DNA from: an uncultured Lachnospiraceae bacterium
GTDB taxonomy: Bacteria; Bacillota; Clostridia; Lachnospirales; Lachnospiraceae
Assembly: GCA_947625015.1 (NCBI GenBank)
Contig: CANQMR010000011.1
Coordinates: forward strand, 24,774 to 88,773
Direction: 5' to 3'
DNA: 64,000 nt
Shown here piece after piece: positions 8,602-16,449 of the stretch. The position numbers were made by a program, and so were the translations under genes. Below the pieces are notes generated by a model that was given only the letters and a program-made list of their open reading frames with translations, ran no database searches and was not told the origin of the DNA. How positions within the stretch are numbered: the first letter of the stretch is position 1; every line of letters starts with the position of its first letter.

Positions 8602-9036
8602 ATGAAGAGTTATATGGCAAGCCCATCAACAATTAACAGAGAGTGGTATGTAGTTGACGCTACAGGACATACATTAGGCCGTTTGGCATCTGAGATTGCA
8701 AGCATTTTAAGAGGCAAGAATAAGCCGACTTACACACCGCACATTGACACCGGCGATTATGTAATCGTGGTAAATGCAGACAAGATTAAAGTAACAGGCA
8801 AGAAGTTAGAACAGAAGGTATATTACAACTATTCAGGCTATGTAGGCGGACTGAAGGAGACAACATTGAAAGAGCTCTTAGCCAAGAAGCCGGAAGAGGT
8901 AATCCGCAAGGCCGTTAAGGGTATGCTTCCAAAGGGACCTTTAGGCCGGGAGATGATTACCAAGCTTCATGTGTATGCTGGTCCGGAACACAAGCATCAG
9001 GCACAGCAGCCGAAGGCGTTAGAGATTAAGTATTAA
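8602..9036 (+). CDS. rplM: 50S ribosomal protein L13
   Basis: 144 aa from ATG 8602 ([20 protein letters not shown]), 6 nt after AAGGAGG; the in-frame TTG at 8578 is not supported. Typical L13 features are the N-terminal [39 protein letters not shown], and the C-terminal LPKGPLGR. L13 is an early 23S-binding assembly protein. Forms a two-gene operon with rpsI. Confidence 0.97.
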   Translation: MKSYMASPSTINREWYVVDATGHTLGRLASEIASILRGKNKPTYTPHIDTGDYVIVVNADKIKVTGKKLEQKVYYNYSGYVGGLKETTLKELLAKKPEEVIRKAVKGMLPKGPLGREMITKLHVYAGPEHKHQAQQPKALEIKY

Positions 9037-9053
9037 TGAAGGAGGACAAAGCA

Positions 9054-9449
9054 GTGGCTAAGACGACAAGATATTACGGAACCGGTAGAAGAAAAAGCAG
9101 TGTTGCAAGAGTTTACTTAACACCTGGTACAGGTAAAGTTACCATTAATAAAAGAGATATGGATGATTACTTTGGCTTAGAGACACTTAAGCTGATTGTA
9201 AACCAGCCATTTGTAGTGACTAATACGGCAGGAAAGTATGATGTGCTTGTAAATGTTCGCGGAGGCGGATTTACAGGTCAGGCGGGCGCCATTCGCCATG
9301 GTATTTCCAGAGCATTGTTAGAGGCAGATGCAGATTTTCGCCCGGCGCTTAAGAAGGCAGGATATCTTACCCGCGACTCTCGTATGAAGGAGAGAAAGAA
9401 GTACGGTTTGAAGGCTGCACGTCGTGCTCCGCAGTTCTCGAAGAGATAA
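9054..9449 (+). CDS. rpsI: 30S ribosomal protein S9
   Basis: 131 aa starting at GTG 9054 ([20 protein letters not shown]), behind GAAGGAGGA; an in-frame ATG at 9036 lies on that binding site. S9 features are [33 protein letters not shown], and the C-terminal [17 protein letters not shown] whose last arginine reaches the P-site tRNA anticodon. It is followed by a strong terminator. Confidence 0.97.
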   Translation: MAKTTRYYGTGRRKSSVARVYLTPGTGKVTINKRDMDDYFGLETLKLIVNQPFVVTNTAGKYDVLVNVRGGGFTGQAGAIRHGISRALLEADADFRPALKKAGYLTRDSRMKERKKYGLKAARRAPQFSKR

Positions 9450-9528
9450 TTTTACTATAATTTACACTATCGTATATTGCATATGCTATAATGACGGTAG
9501 GCTAAAAGAAACGATAAGTCCATGTGGA

Positions 9529-9582
9529 CGAAGAAATGACCCCCGAACTGTGTTGTTGCACAGTCCGGGGGTCTTCGTTTTT
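9529..9582 (+). terminator. rho-independent terminator after rpsI
   Basis: Stem GACCCCCGAACTGTG with CACAGTCCGGGGGTC (about 9538-9573, one mismatch), extended by CGAAGA/TTCG on the outside and followed by a T run at 9578-9582. A strong terminator isolating the ribosomal operon from the AT-rich island that follows. Confidence 0.92.
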
Positions 9583-9618
9583 TAAAAAAATACTAAATTC
9601 CCCTATAGTAAATAATTG

Positions 9619-9647
9619 TAGACAATTATAAATATATTGTATATAAT
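9619..9647 (+). promoter_or_regulatory. promoter of the upstream methyltransferase
   Basis: TAGACA (9619-9624), 17-bp spacer, TATAAT (9642-9647). Transcription would start near 9654, which excludes the in-frame TTG codons at 9637 and 9652 as starts of the following gene. Confidence 0.75.
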
Positions 9648-9690
9648 AGTATTGTATAGTTTCATAATAGATATAAAAGGAGGTCGCATT

Positions 9691-10419
9691 ATTAAACTGG
9701 CACCTGATAATTTTAAATTAGAGAAAACAACGATTTGGTCTTTCCCAAGTAGAGGTAACTGGGCAACCCATTCGGGTCAATACAGAGGTAATTGGTCACC
9801 GTATATACCTAGAAATTTAATAACCCGATATTCAGAGGAGGAAGATTGGGTTCTGGATCAGTTTATGGGTTCTGGCACAACTTTGGTGGAGGCGAGATTG
9901 CTTAATCGAAATGCTATAGGTATTGATATTAATGGGGAAGCGCTTTCAATATCTAAAAAGAACTTAGAATTTTCCTGCAATACCGGTTCGAAAATATTTA
10001 TAAGAAAAGGGAATGCAATAGATTTACATTTCATAAGCAATGATAGTATTGATTTTATTTGTACCCATCCCCCATATGCCAATATTATTAGATATAGTGC
10101 GGGAATAGATGGTGATATATCATTATTGGAGGTCGATGAATTTGTAGAAGAAATGCAAAAGATAGCAAAGGAATCTTATCGCATTTTAAAAACGGGGAAA
10201 ATATGCGCTATAATGATCGGGGATATGAGAAAGCATGGCAGAGTAGTTCCTTTAGGTTTTCGTCTGATGGAATGTTTTTTAAAGGCAGGATTTGTAAATA
10301 AGGAGATTATTATAAAAGAACAGCATAATTGCCGTTCTACGGCCTGTTGGGAAAAAAGAGATAATGATTTTCTTCTTTTAGCCCATGAATATATTTTTGT
10401 GTTCCAAAAGACAGGTTAA
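9691..10419 (+). CDS. DNA methyltransferase (N4-cytosine or N6-adenine) with non-standard start
   Basis: About 242 aa. The AdoMet-binding motif FMGSGTTLVEA lies near residue 50 and the catalytic motif THPPYANIIRYS near residue 112, so the order is motif I before motif IV. The N-terminal segment YRGNWSPYIPRNLITRYS is typical of a PF01555-like methylase group. A perfect AAAGGAGG (9676-9683) is followed by no ATG, GTG or TTG: the in-frame candidates are ATT 9688, ATT 9691 (7-nt spacing, my choice) and CTG 9697. It has its own promoter and lies 108 bp before the dpnM operon. Base composition is clearly more AT-rich than the ribosomal genes. Its target sequence cannot be read. Confidence 0.85.
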   Translation: MKLAPDNFKLEKTTIWSFPSRGNWATHSGQYRGNWSPYIPRNLITRYSEEEDWVLDQFMGSGTTLVEARLLNRNAIGIDINGEALSISKKNLEFSCNTGSKIFIRKGNAIDLHFISNDSIDFICTHPPYANIIRYSAGIDGDISLLEVDEFVEEMQKIAKESYRILKTGKICAIMIGDMRKHGRVVPLGFRLMECFLKAGFVNKEIIIKEQHNCRSTACWEKRDNDFLLLAHEYIFVFQKTG

Positions 10420-10454
10420 TATTTATGCCTAATGCTGAGATGTGAATATTGAGG

Positions 10455-10483
10455 TTGTTATTTTTTGTAATTGCAAGTATAAT
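10455..10483 (+). promoter_or_regulatory. promoter of the DpnII operon
   Basis: TTGTTA (10455-10460), 17-bp spacer, TATAAT (10478-10483), 45 bp before the dpnM ATG. It gives the restriction operon a start independent of the upstream methyltransferase. Confidence 0.65.
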
Positions 10484-10527
10484 AATTGAGAAATAGATTA
10501 TTTTGAATATAGAGAAGAGGAAATCAA

Positions 10528-11361
10528 ATGCACAGTGGGAATATTGCTCCATTTGTGAAATGGGCTGGCGGCAAAAGACAATTATTACCGCAGATAAAGG
10601 AAAGAATGCCCCGCGAATATAATAATTATATTGAACCGTTTGTCGGCGGGGGTGCCGTAATCTTTGAGTTATTGCCTTCTCATGCATTGATAAATGATAT
10701 TAATAAAGCGTTGGTTAATACATATAGACAAATATGCAATGAGCCGGAAGAGTTTCTAAAAGCGATTAACAAGCTTGATAATGAAATGTGGCAGGATGGA
10801 AAAAAGTATTATTATTCTCTCAGAGAAAATTATAATGATAAATTGATGAAAGCGGAATACGATATCGAATTAGCGGCATTATTTGTATTTATTAACAAAC
10901 ATTGTTTTAACGGTTTATATCGGGTAAATGGCAAGGGACTGTTTAATGTTCCTTATAACAATAAGCGTGGATCTTCTGTGGATGAAAAAATAATTATGGC
11001 TGTATCGGAATATTTACAGGGAATTACAATGACTGATGGAGATTTTGAGACGGCATGTGCGAATGCTAAGGAGGGCGATTTTATATTTTTGGATAGTCCC
11101 TATGCCCCCCTTAACCCTACTTCGTTTGAATCATATACAAAAGAGGGATTTGATGTAGAAAGCCATAAACGGCTGGCAAAGTTATATGATGAACTAACAG
11201 CTAAAGGTTGTTACTGTATGCTCACAAATCATAATACAAAACTTATAAATGAATTGTATGGTAATAAGGGTTACAAAATAGATGTTGTAAGTGTAAAGCG
11301 TATGATTAATTCAGATGCATCTAACAGAGTTGGTGAAGAAGTAATCATATGCAATTATTAG
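10528..11361 (+). CDS. dpnM: Dam-type adenine methyltransferase M1.DpnII family (GATC)
   Basis: 277 aa of the D12 class. AdoMet motif FVKWAGGKRQLLPQI at residues 9-23, followed by FVGGGAVIFEL, and the catalytic motif LDSPYAPLNPTSF near residue 187, where DSPY stands in place of the more common DPPY. The family methylates adenine in GATC on double-stranded DNA and protects against the companion nuclease. ATG 10528 follows AGAAGAGGAAA. It is the first gene of dpnM-dpnA-dpnB, matching the Streptococcus DpnII gene order. Confidence 0.95.
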   Translation: MHSGNIAPFVKWAGGKRQLLPQIKERMPREYNNYIEPFVGGGAVIFELLPSHALINDINKALVNTYRQICNEPEEFLKAINKLDNEMWQDGKKYYYSLRENYNDKLMKAEYDIELAALFVFINKHCFNGLYRVNGKGLFNVPYNNKRGSSVDEKIIMAVSEYLQGITMTDGDFETACANAKEGDFIFLDSPYAPLNPTSFESYTKEGFDVESHKRLAKLYDELTAKGCYCMLTNHNTKLINELYGNKGYKIDVVSVKRMINSDASNRVGEEVIICNY

Positions 11362-11374
11362 GGGAGTCGCTGTA

Positions 11375-12178
11375 ATGGATAACTTATTTATTAAAAAAGT
11401 ACCATTATATTTCGAGACGGAAGAATCACAATTGGTATTAGGTGATTCTTTTAAAATTCTAACAAAAATGCAACCGGAATCTGTAGATATGATATTTGCA
11501 GATCCACCGTATTTTCTGAGTAATGATGGCATTACCTGTCAGGGAGGAAAGATGGTTTCGGTAAATAAAGGCTCATGGGATAAGCTGAATGAGAACGGAA
11601 CCGGTGTTGAAGAAAAGCATAGATTTAATAGACGGTGGATTAGATTATGCAAACAGATATTGAAACCCTGTGGTACTATTTGGATATCAGGAACGTTGCA
11701 CAATATATATTCGATTGGTATGGCATTGGAACAGGAAGGCTTCAAAATCATTAATAACATAACATGGCAGAAAACAAATCCACCGCCGAATTTAGCATGT
11801 CGATGCTTCACACATTCTACGGAAACCATTTTATGGGCCAGAAAAGATGAGAAGAAGGCGCGACATTTTTTTAATTATCAAAAAATGAAAGAAGAAAATG
11901 GCGGTAAGCAGATGAAAGATGTGTGGACTGGTGCGTTGACAAAGCCTTCAGAAAAAACAGAAGGAAAGCATCCGACACAAAAACCGGAATATCTGCTTGA
12001 AAGGATTATATTGGCGTCTACGGAGGAGGGACAAGTTATATTAGATCCGTTCTGCGGTTCCGGAACCACTGGCGTAGAAGCGATGCGATTAGAAAGAAAA
12101 TTTATTGGAATAGACATAAGGGAAGAATACTTACAGATAAGTAAAAGAAGATTAGAGAGGGTGAAAAATGGCATATAG
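11375..12178 (+). CDS. dpnA: adenine methyltransferase M2.DpnII family (DpnA)
   Basis: 267 aa with the motif order of beta-class methylases: catalytic ADPPYFLSNDGI near residue 42 and the AdoMet motif LDPFCGSGTTGVEA near residue 225. In the pneumococcal DpnII system this second enzyme also methylates single-stranded GATC, which protects incoming DNA during transformation. The gap to dpnM is 13 bp with a GGGGAG binding site, and it overlaps dpnB by 11 bp. Two methylases of different classes plus the nuclease define the DpnII type. Confidence 0.95.
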   Translation: MDNLFIKKVPLYFETEESQLVLGDSFKILTKMQPESVDMIFADPPYFLSNDGITCQGGKMVSVNKGSWDKLNENGTGVEEKHRFNRRWIRLCKQILKPCGTIWISGTLHNIYSIGMALEQEGFKIINNITWQKTNPPPNLACRCFTHSTETILWARKDEKKARHFFNYQKMKEENGGKQMKDVWTGALTKPSEKTEGKHPTQKPEYLLERIILASTEEGQVILDPFCGSGTTGVEAMRLERKFIGIDIREEYLQISKRRLERVKNGI

Positions 12179-13031
12179 GGATTTTGATGAATGGTTGAGT
12201 AAGTTTAGACCGAGTATATCAGGTTACGACTACTATATTGACTTTGAAAAAGTTGTAAGAAATGTAGAAGAAATCAAGGTAGAATTGAATATTTTGAACT
12301 CCCTTATTGGTTCAAAGAATATTGAGGAAGAGTTTGAAATTATAGTGAAAAAATATCCGGAAACATTGAAATGTGTACCATTACTTCTTGCTGTAAGAGG
12401 ATATGAAATCTATGCTCAGGATGAAGAAGGGGCATTCTTGTATAATTTCAAGAAGATGAATTACAGTGTGGAACAGTACAAGATATTTATGCGTAAGACA
12501 GGTTTGTTTGATATGATTGCAAATCACTTGGTAAATAATCTTGTGGATTATGCACTTGGAATCGAAACAGGACTGGATTCTAATGGTCGCAAGAATCGTG
12601 GCGGTCACCAGATGGAAAATTTGGTTGAAAAGTATATTGTGGCAGCAGGATTCAAGAAGAATGTGAATTACTTCAAAGAAATGTATTTGAAGGACATTGA
12701 ATCTAAATGGAATATTGACTTATCTGCACTCTCGAATCAGGGCAAAGCTGCAAAGAGATTTGATTTTGTAATTAAGACAGATCAGATGATTTATGCTATT
12801 GAAACAAACTTTTATGGTGGCGGTGGTTCAAAACTGAATGAAACCGCAAGAAGTTACAAGATGCTTTCTCAGGAGGCAGATACTATAGATGGATTTACCT
12901 TTGTGTGGTTTACAGATGGAATCGGCTGGAAAAGCGCCAGAGGTAATTTGAGAGAGACATTTGAGAACATGGAACATGTATATAGTATAGATGATATGGA
13001 AAACGATATTATAAAAAATATGTTTGTATAG
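12168..13031 (+). CDS. dpnB: type II restriction endonuclease DpnII family (GATC)
   Basis: 287 aa, close to R.DpnII length. Family landmarks are GGHQMENLVEKYI mid-protein, KRFDFVIKTDQMIYAIETNFYG with Asp/Glu residues fitting a PD-(D/E)xK core, then GGGGSKLNETARSYK. It cleaves unmethylated GATC. ATG 12168 overlaps the dpnA end, with GAGAGGGTG upstream, so translation is coupled to the protecting methylases. The operon is therefore complete and looks intact. Confidence 0.95.
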   Translation: MAYRDFDEWLSKFRPSISGYDYYIDFEKVVRNVEEIKVELNILNSLIGSKNIEEEFEIIVKKYPETLKCVPLLLAVRGYEIYAQDEEGAFLYNFKKMNYSVEQYKIFMRKTGLFDMIANHLVNNLVDYALGIETGLDSNGRKNRGGHQMENLVEKYIVAAGFKKNVNYFKEMYLKDIESKWNIDLSALSNQGKAAKRFDFVIKTDQMIYAIETNFYGGGGSKLNETARSYKMLSQEADTIDGFTFVWFTDGIGWKSARGNLRETFENMEHVYSIDDMENDIIKNMFV

Positions 13032-13041
13032 GAGATAAAAG

Positions 13042-14736
13042 ATGAGTTTTGATGCACACGAAGAGAAAATAAGAAAGATATTTTCCGGAGATACAAAATT
13101 TGAAATACCTAGAAATCAGAGAAGGTATGTTTGGAGGGAAAAACAATGGAAAGAACTGTTGGGGGATATATTATACATTAGGAGAAAACAATTAGTTGAA
13201 AGAAAGGAAATTAATCACTTTTTAGGAACATTTGTCTTGCAGGAAAATGAGAATAATTATGAAATAATCGATGGTCAACAACGTATTACAACATTATTGC
13301 TTATTTTGTCATCAATATGCGTTATATTTAATGAAATGGAGTGCAAGGAAGAACATGGTCAGACGAGACAATATATAGTTGGCAATATTGGCTTGAAATC
13401 ACAATATTGCAGAATGAATAATAATAATATTCCCAATATTAGCATTATTATTGAATCAGTAGCAGAGTATCGAAATGAATTAACATCAAAATCTATTATT
13501 GATACACCTTTATTAGAAAAAAGTGGAGATGGAAATAAGGGAGTATTGTCCTGTTTTTGGTACTTTTATAATTATTTTAAGGATAATATAGAAAGCGTAG
13601 ATGAACTCGTTGCATTCCGGAATATTATATTAGACATGAAGGTAATACATATTGCATCTGAAGATGAATTGGATTGTTACGATATATTTGAAATTTTGAA
13701 TGCAAGAGGGGTCGATTTAGAAGATAGCGAATTGTTAAAGAACTTTATTTTTAAATATGCACAACCTAAATATAATATAGACAGGGCTAAGAATATATGG
13801 AATAAGATTGAAGAAAATATGGAACAATGTAATGGAAATATAGAACAATTTTTAATACATTTTGCAACCTATAGATATTATAAGCCTACAAGGGATGAAA
13901 GTGTGTTTAAAGTAGTAAAAGCTAATACAGATAAGGAAAAGGTACACGAATTATTAGATGAGTTGTTAAAATCAAGTGAAAAATATATATGGTTTTATCA
14001 TCCGGAGCAATGCACAATATATGAGCTATGTCCAAATTTAGAATTTTTTAGATTAATAAATCATAGACAATTTCGACCATTATTTATGGCACTTTTTGAG
14101 TCATTTGAATTGGGAAAAATATCAAAAAAAGATATTATTAATACTGGACAATTTCTAACAAATTTTTCTTTTGGATTTACTTTTGTGATGGGGAATAATT
14201 CTAATTTGATAGACAATAAAATTCATAAGCTTGCTCAAAATATATACAAAAATTCAACAAAGGAGTCTTTGGACAAAATAAAAACAGATTTAATGTTATA
14301 TTATCCAAATTATGAAGAATTTAAAAATAGTTTTATGAATATGGGATTTTCAAACAAAAATAAAAAATATAAAAATGCTAACAATAGAAAACGTATGTTT
14401 TATGTATTAAAAACGATAGAAGAATATAAGCAAGAAACTAATGAGTTGGTATGTAATATTTCTGAATGCAATATTGAGCATATTATGAATGATTCTGAGA
14501 CGAATGAAGTTACTAGCCGAATTGGTAATCTATTGTTACTTTCTGAAAATATAAATAATAGAATGGGAGATGCATCATTTAAAGAGAAGAAAGAAAAGAT
14601 GAAAAGGTCAAAACTACAATCAGTTCAAAATTTTTTGAAATTTTATGGTGATAATGAAGAATGGACAGAAGGGTTAATTAAGGAAAGAACGGATACAATT
14701 ATTTCGTTGGCATACAGCAAAATATGGAAAGTGTAA
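13042..14736 (+). CDS. DUF262/DUF1524 protein, GmrSD-like nuclease candidate
   Basis: 564 aa, 10 bp after dpnB with an AGGAGAT site, so almost certainly in the same transcript. The N-terminal DUF262 shows FEIPRNQRRYVWREKQW and the diagnostic IIDGQQRITTLLLIL near residue 77. The C-terminal DUF1524 shows CNIEHIMND and RIGNLLLLSENINNR, the His-centred remnant of an HNH-like nuclease core. Family members include type IV GmrSD nucleases that cut modified phage DNA and the SspE-like partners of DNA-modification systems. Here it may extend the DpnII system against modified DNA; that role is inference. The gene is very AT-rich with many AAT/ATA codons. Confidence 0.85.
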   Translation: MSFDAHEEKIRKIFSGDTKFEIPRNQRRYVWREKQWKELLGDILYIRRKQLVERKEINHFLGTFVLQENENNYEIIDGQQRITTLLLILSSICVIFNEMECKEEHGQTRQYIVGNIGLKSQYCRMNNNNIPNISIIIESVAEYRNELTSKSIIDTPLLEKSGDGNKGVLSCFWYFYNYFKDNIESVDELVAFRNIILDMKVIHIASEDELDCYDIFEILNARGVDLEDSELLKNFIFKYAQPKYNIDRAKNIWNKIEENMEQCNGNIEQFLIHFATYRYYKPTRDESVFKVVKANTDKEKVHELLDELLKSSEKYIWFYHPEQCTIYELCPNLEFFRLINHRQFRPLFMALFESFELGKISKKDIINTGQFLTNFSFGFTFVMGNNSNLIDNKIHKLAQNIYKNSTKESLDKIKTDLMLYYPNYEEFKNSFMNMGFSNKNKKYKNANNRKRMFYVLKTIEEYKQETNELVCNISECNIEHIMNDSETNEVTSRIGNLLLLSENINNRMGDASFKEKKEKMKRSKLQSVQNFLKFYGDNEEWTEGLIKERTDTIISLAYSKIWKV

Positions 14737-14849
14737 TATTATACAAAATAGCAAAGGCTGTTGGAAATAAGGCAACTCATGTTAGATTGCATAGAAGTGG
14801 TGATTTTGAATATACAAATGAACGGAGAAATTGCAGAGCAGTACAGTAG
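14724..14849 (+). CDS. small ORF coupled to the DUF262 gene, unknown
   Basis: 41 codons from ATG 14724, which lies inside the last codons of the preceding gene in another frame (13-nt overlap). The product starts MESVILYKIAKAVGNKATH and continues with VRLHRSGDFEYTNERR; it is basic and has no membrane segment. No strong binding site is seen, so translation would depend on coupling. It could be a real short partner or the remnant of a longer gene lost at the island edge. The ORF length alone is not significant. Confidence 0.3.
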   Translation: MESVILYKIAKAVGNKATHVRLHRSGDFEYTNERRNCRAVQ

Positions 14850-15001
14850 TAATACACAAAAAAATTAGAGTGATTACAGAAATTTATTACTTATCCTGCA
14901 AGAAAGAATATATATAGTTCGCATTTGAACCAATTCCCCCACACCCTCCGCCCCCGCCCTACATATAATACATAGTAAAAGTTTGTAGTGCGAACGGGGC
15001 G

Positions 15002-15754
15002 ATGAATATGACGCAAAAGGGGATGGATATTTCCTATTATCAGGGGAATGTGGATTTTACAAAGGCGGCAGCTGACGGGATTCAATTTGCCATTTTAAGG
15101 GCAGGGTACGGGCAGACGGTAGACGAACGCTTTTATGAGTATGTGAAAGGCTGTAAAGCTGCTGGTATAAAGGTACGGGGCGTGTATCTGTTCAGCTATG
15201 CGCTGAATGAGGAAGAGGCGGTTAAAGAGGCCAAGGACTGTCTGGCATGGGTGAAAAAGGCGGGGCTTAGCAAGCGTACCATTGTATTCTATGATTTTGA
15301 GGGCGATACCGTCAGGCAGGCAGCAGCAAATGGCGTAATTCTTGGGAAAAAGCAATGTGTGGCGTTTACCAGGGCGTTTTGCGAATATGTGGAAAGCAAG
15401 GGTTATAAGGCGGGAATTTATTCCAATATAGATTATTACAAAAATATGTATACTAAGGCATTGATATCAAAATATATTTACTGGCTGGCAGATTATGCAG
15501 ATGCGCCGAATTACCCCTGCGCGTTCCAGCAGTATACCAGCGTCGGCAGGGTAAAGGGAATTAAGGGAAATGTGGATTTGGACTATTATTTTGGCGCGGC
15601 CGCCGCGCCGGCGAAGAAAAAAACGGTGAACCAGATTGCAAAGGAAGTGATTGCCGGTAAATGGGGCAATGGCGAGGAGCGGAAAAAGGCGTTGGAAAAA
15701 GCCGGGTATAATTATAACACAGTCCAGAAAAGGGTTAATGCGCTGTTGAAATAG
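15002..15754 (+). CDS. GH25 N-acetylmuramidase with C-terminal CW_7 repeat, endolysin-like
   Basis: 250 aa. The catalytic GH25 domain spans about residues 6-200: GMDISYYQGNVDF carries the first Asp, FYDFEGD the acidic catalytic pair, and YIYWLADYA and QQYTS line the cleft. The C-terminal segment VNQIAKEVIAGKWGNGEE to NTVQKRVNALL is a single CW_7-type wall-binding repeat. There is no signal peptide or membrane segment, as in phage endolysins that need a holin, yet no other phage gene is nearby. Start ATG 15002 or ATG 15008; the binding site (GGGGCG) is weak. It lies just past the restriction island. Confidence 0.88.
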   Translation: MNMTQKGMDISYYQGNVDFTKAAADGIQFAILRAGYGQTVDERFYEYVKGCKAAGIKVRGVYLFSYALNEEEAVKEAKDCLAWVKKAGLSKRTIVFYDFEGDTVRQAAANGVILGKKQCVAFTRAFCEYVESKGYKAGIYSNIDYYKNMYTKALISKYIYWLADYADAPNYPCAFQQYTSVGRVKGIKGNVDLDYYFGAAAAPAKKKTVNQIAKEVIAGKWGNGEERKKALEKAGYNYNTVQKRVNALLK

Positions 15755-15786
15755 CAATGATGATAACTTATATGGAGGAACATAAA

Positions 15787-16185
15787 ATGTCAGATTTACA
15801 GGAAGCAAGAGAATTTTTTATGAAGGACAGATTTGCCATGGTGACTACCGGCATTGACATTGAAGAGGTGGGAGAACATTACGCAAAATGCAGCCTGAAG
15901 CTGGATGAGCGGCACAAAAATGCCACCGGCCATGTTATGGGCGGCGCCATATACACATTAGCGGATTTTGTCTTTGCGGTAGCGGCCAATTTCCGGCAGG
16001 AAGCGGTAACGGTAACAACGGTCAGCCAGATTAGCTATCTGGGCGCGGCGAAGGGGGATATTTTGTACGGAGAGAGCCGGTTGTTAAAGGACGGGAAACG
16101 AATCTGCTTTTATGAGATTTCCATTACAGATGATTTGGGAAATCAGGTGGCGGTTGTGTCCACCAGCGGGAATCATCTGCTGTAG
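15787..16185 (+). CDS. PaaI-family hotdog thioesterase
   Basis: 132 aa from ATG 15787 (MSDLQEAREFFMKDRFAM), 9 nt after GGAGG; an in-frame ATG at 15757 lies before that site. A single hotdog fold is indicated by HKNATGHVMGGAIYTLADFVFAVAA, where the Gly-Gly before the long helix and the acidic residue in LAD fit the catalytic site, and by the strand pattern VTTVSQISYLGAAKGD. Such enzymes hydrolyse acyl-CoA thioesters, often aromatic; the substrate cannot be told. A terminator follows. Confidence 0.88.
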   Translation: MSDLQEAREFFMKDRFAMVTTGIDIEEVGEHYAKCSLKLDERHKNATGHVMGGAIYTLADFVFAVAANFRQEAVTVTTVSQISYLGAAKGDILYGESRLLKDGKRICFYEISITDDLGNQVAVVSTSGNHLL

Positions 16186-16266
16186 GACATGGGAAAGCGG
16201 TAGAAAGAAAGATGGGAAGACAAAGCGTTTAAGTTTTGTACTATATAATATATGAAATAATAAATT

Positions 16267-16304
16267 AAAAACGGCTACGGGAATTAAATCCTGTAGCCGT
16301 TTTT
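16267..16304 (+). terminator. rho-independent terminator
   Basis: AAAACGGCTACGGGA (16267-16281) pairs with TCCTGTAGCCGTTTT (16289-16303) with one G-T pair, followed by T. The A/T flanks make it usable in both directions. It ends the thioesterase transcript. Confidence 0.92.
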
Positions 16305-16449
16305 AATATAGGATTTAACTTAAATTTTTATTAAATTAAGAAGAATAATTAACTGAAAGTGGGCAAAAATGCTCACCAAATAAAAGTTGTATTTTGGTAA
16401 AATATCCTAGTAACTATAACTTATGAATTAACAAAGAGGAGGATATTTT

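Noticed and set aside
9637..9690. TTG 9637 or TTG 9652 as start of the first methyltransferase
   Set aside because: Both overlap the promoter -10 or expected transcript start and have no ribosome binding site; a perfect site lies further down.
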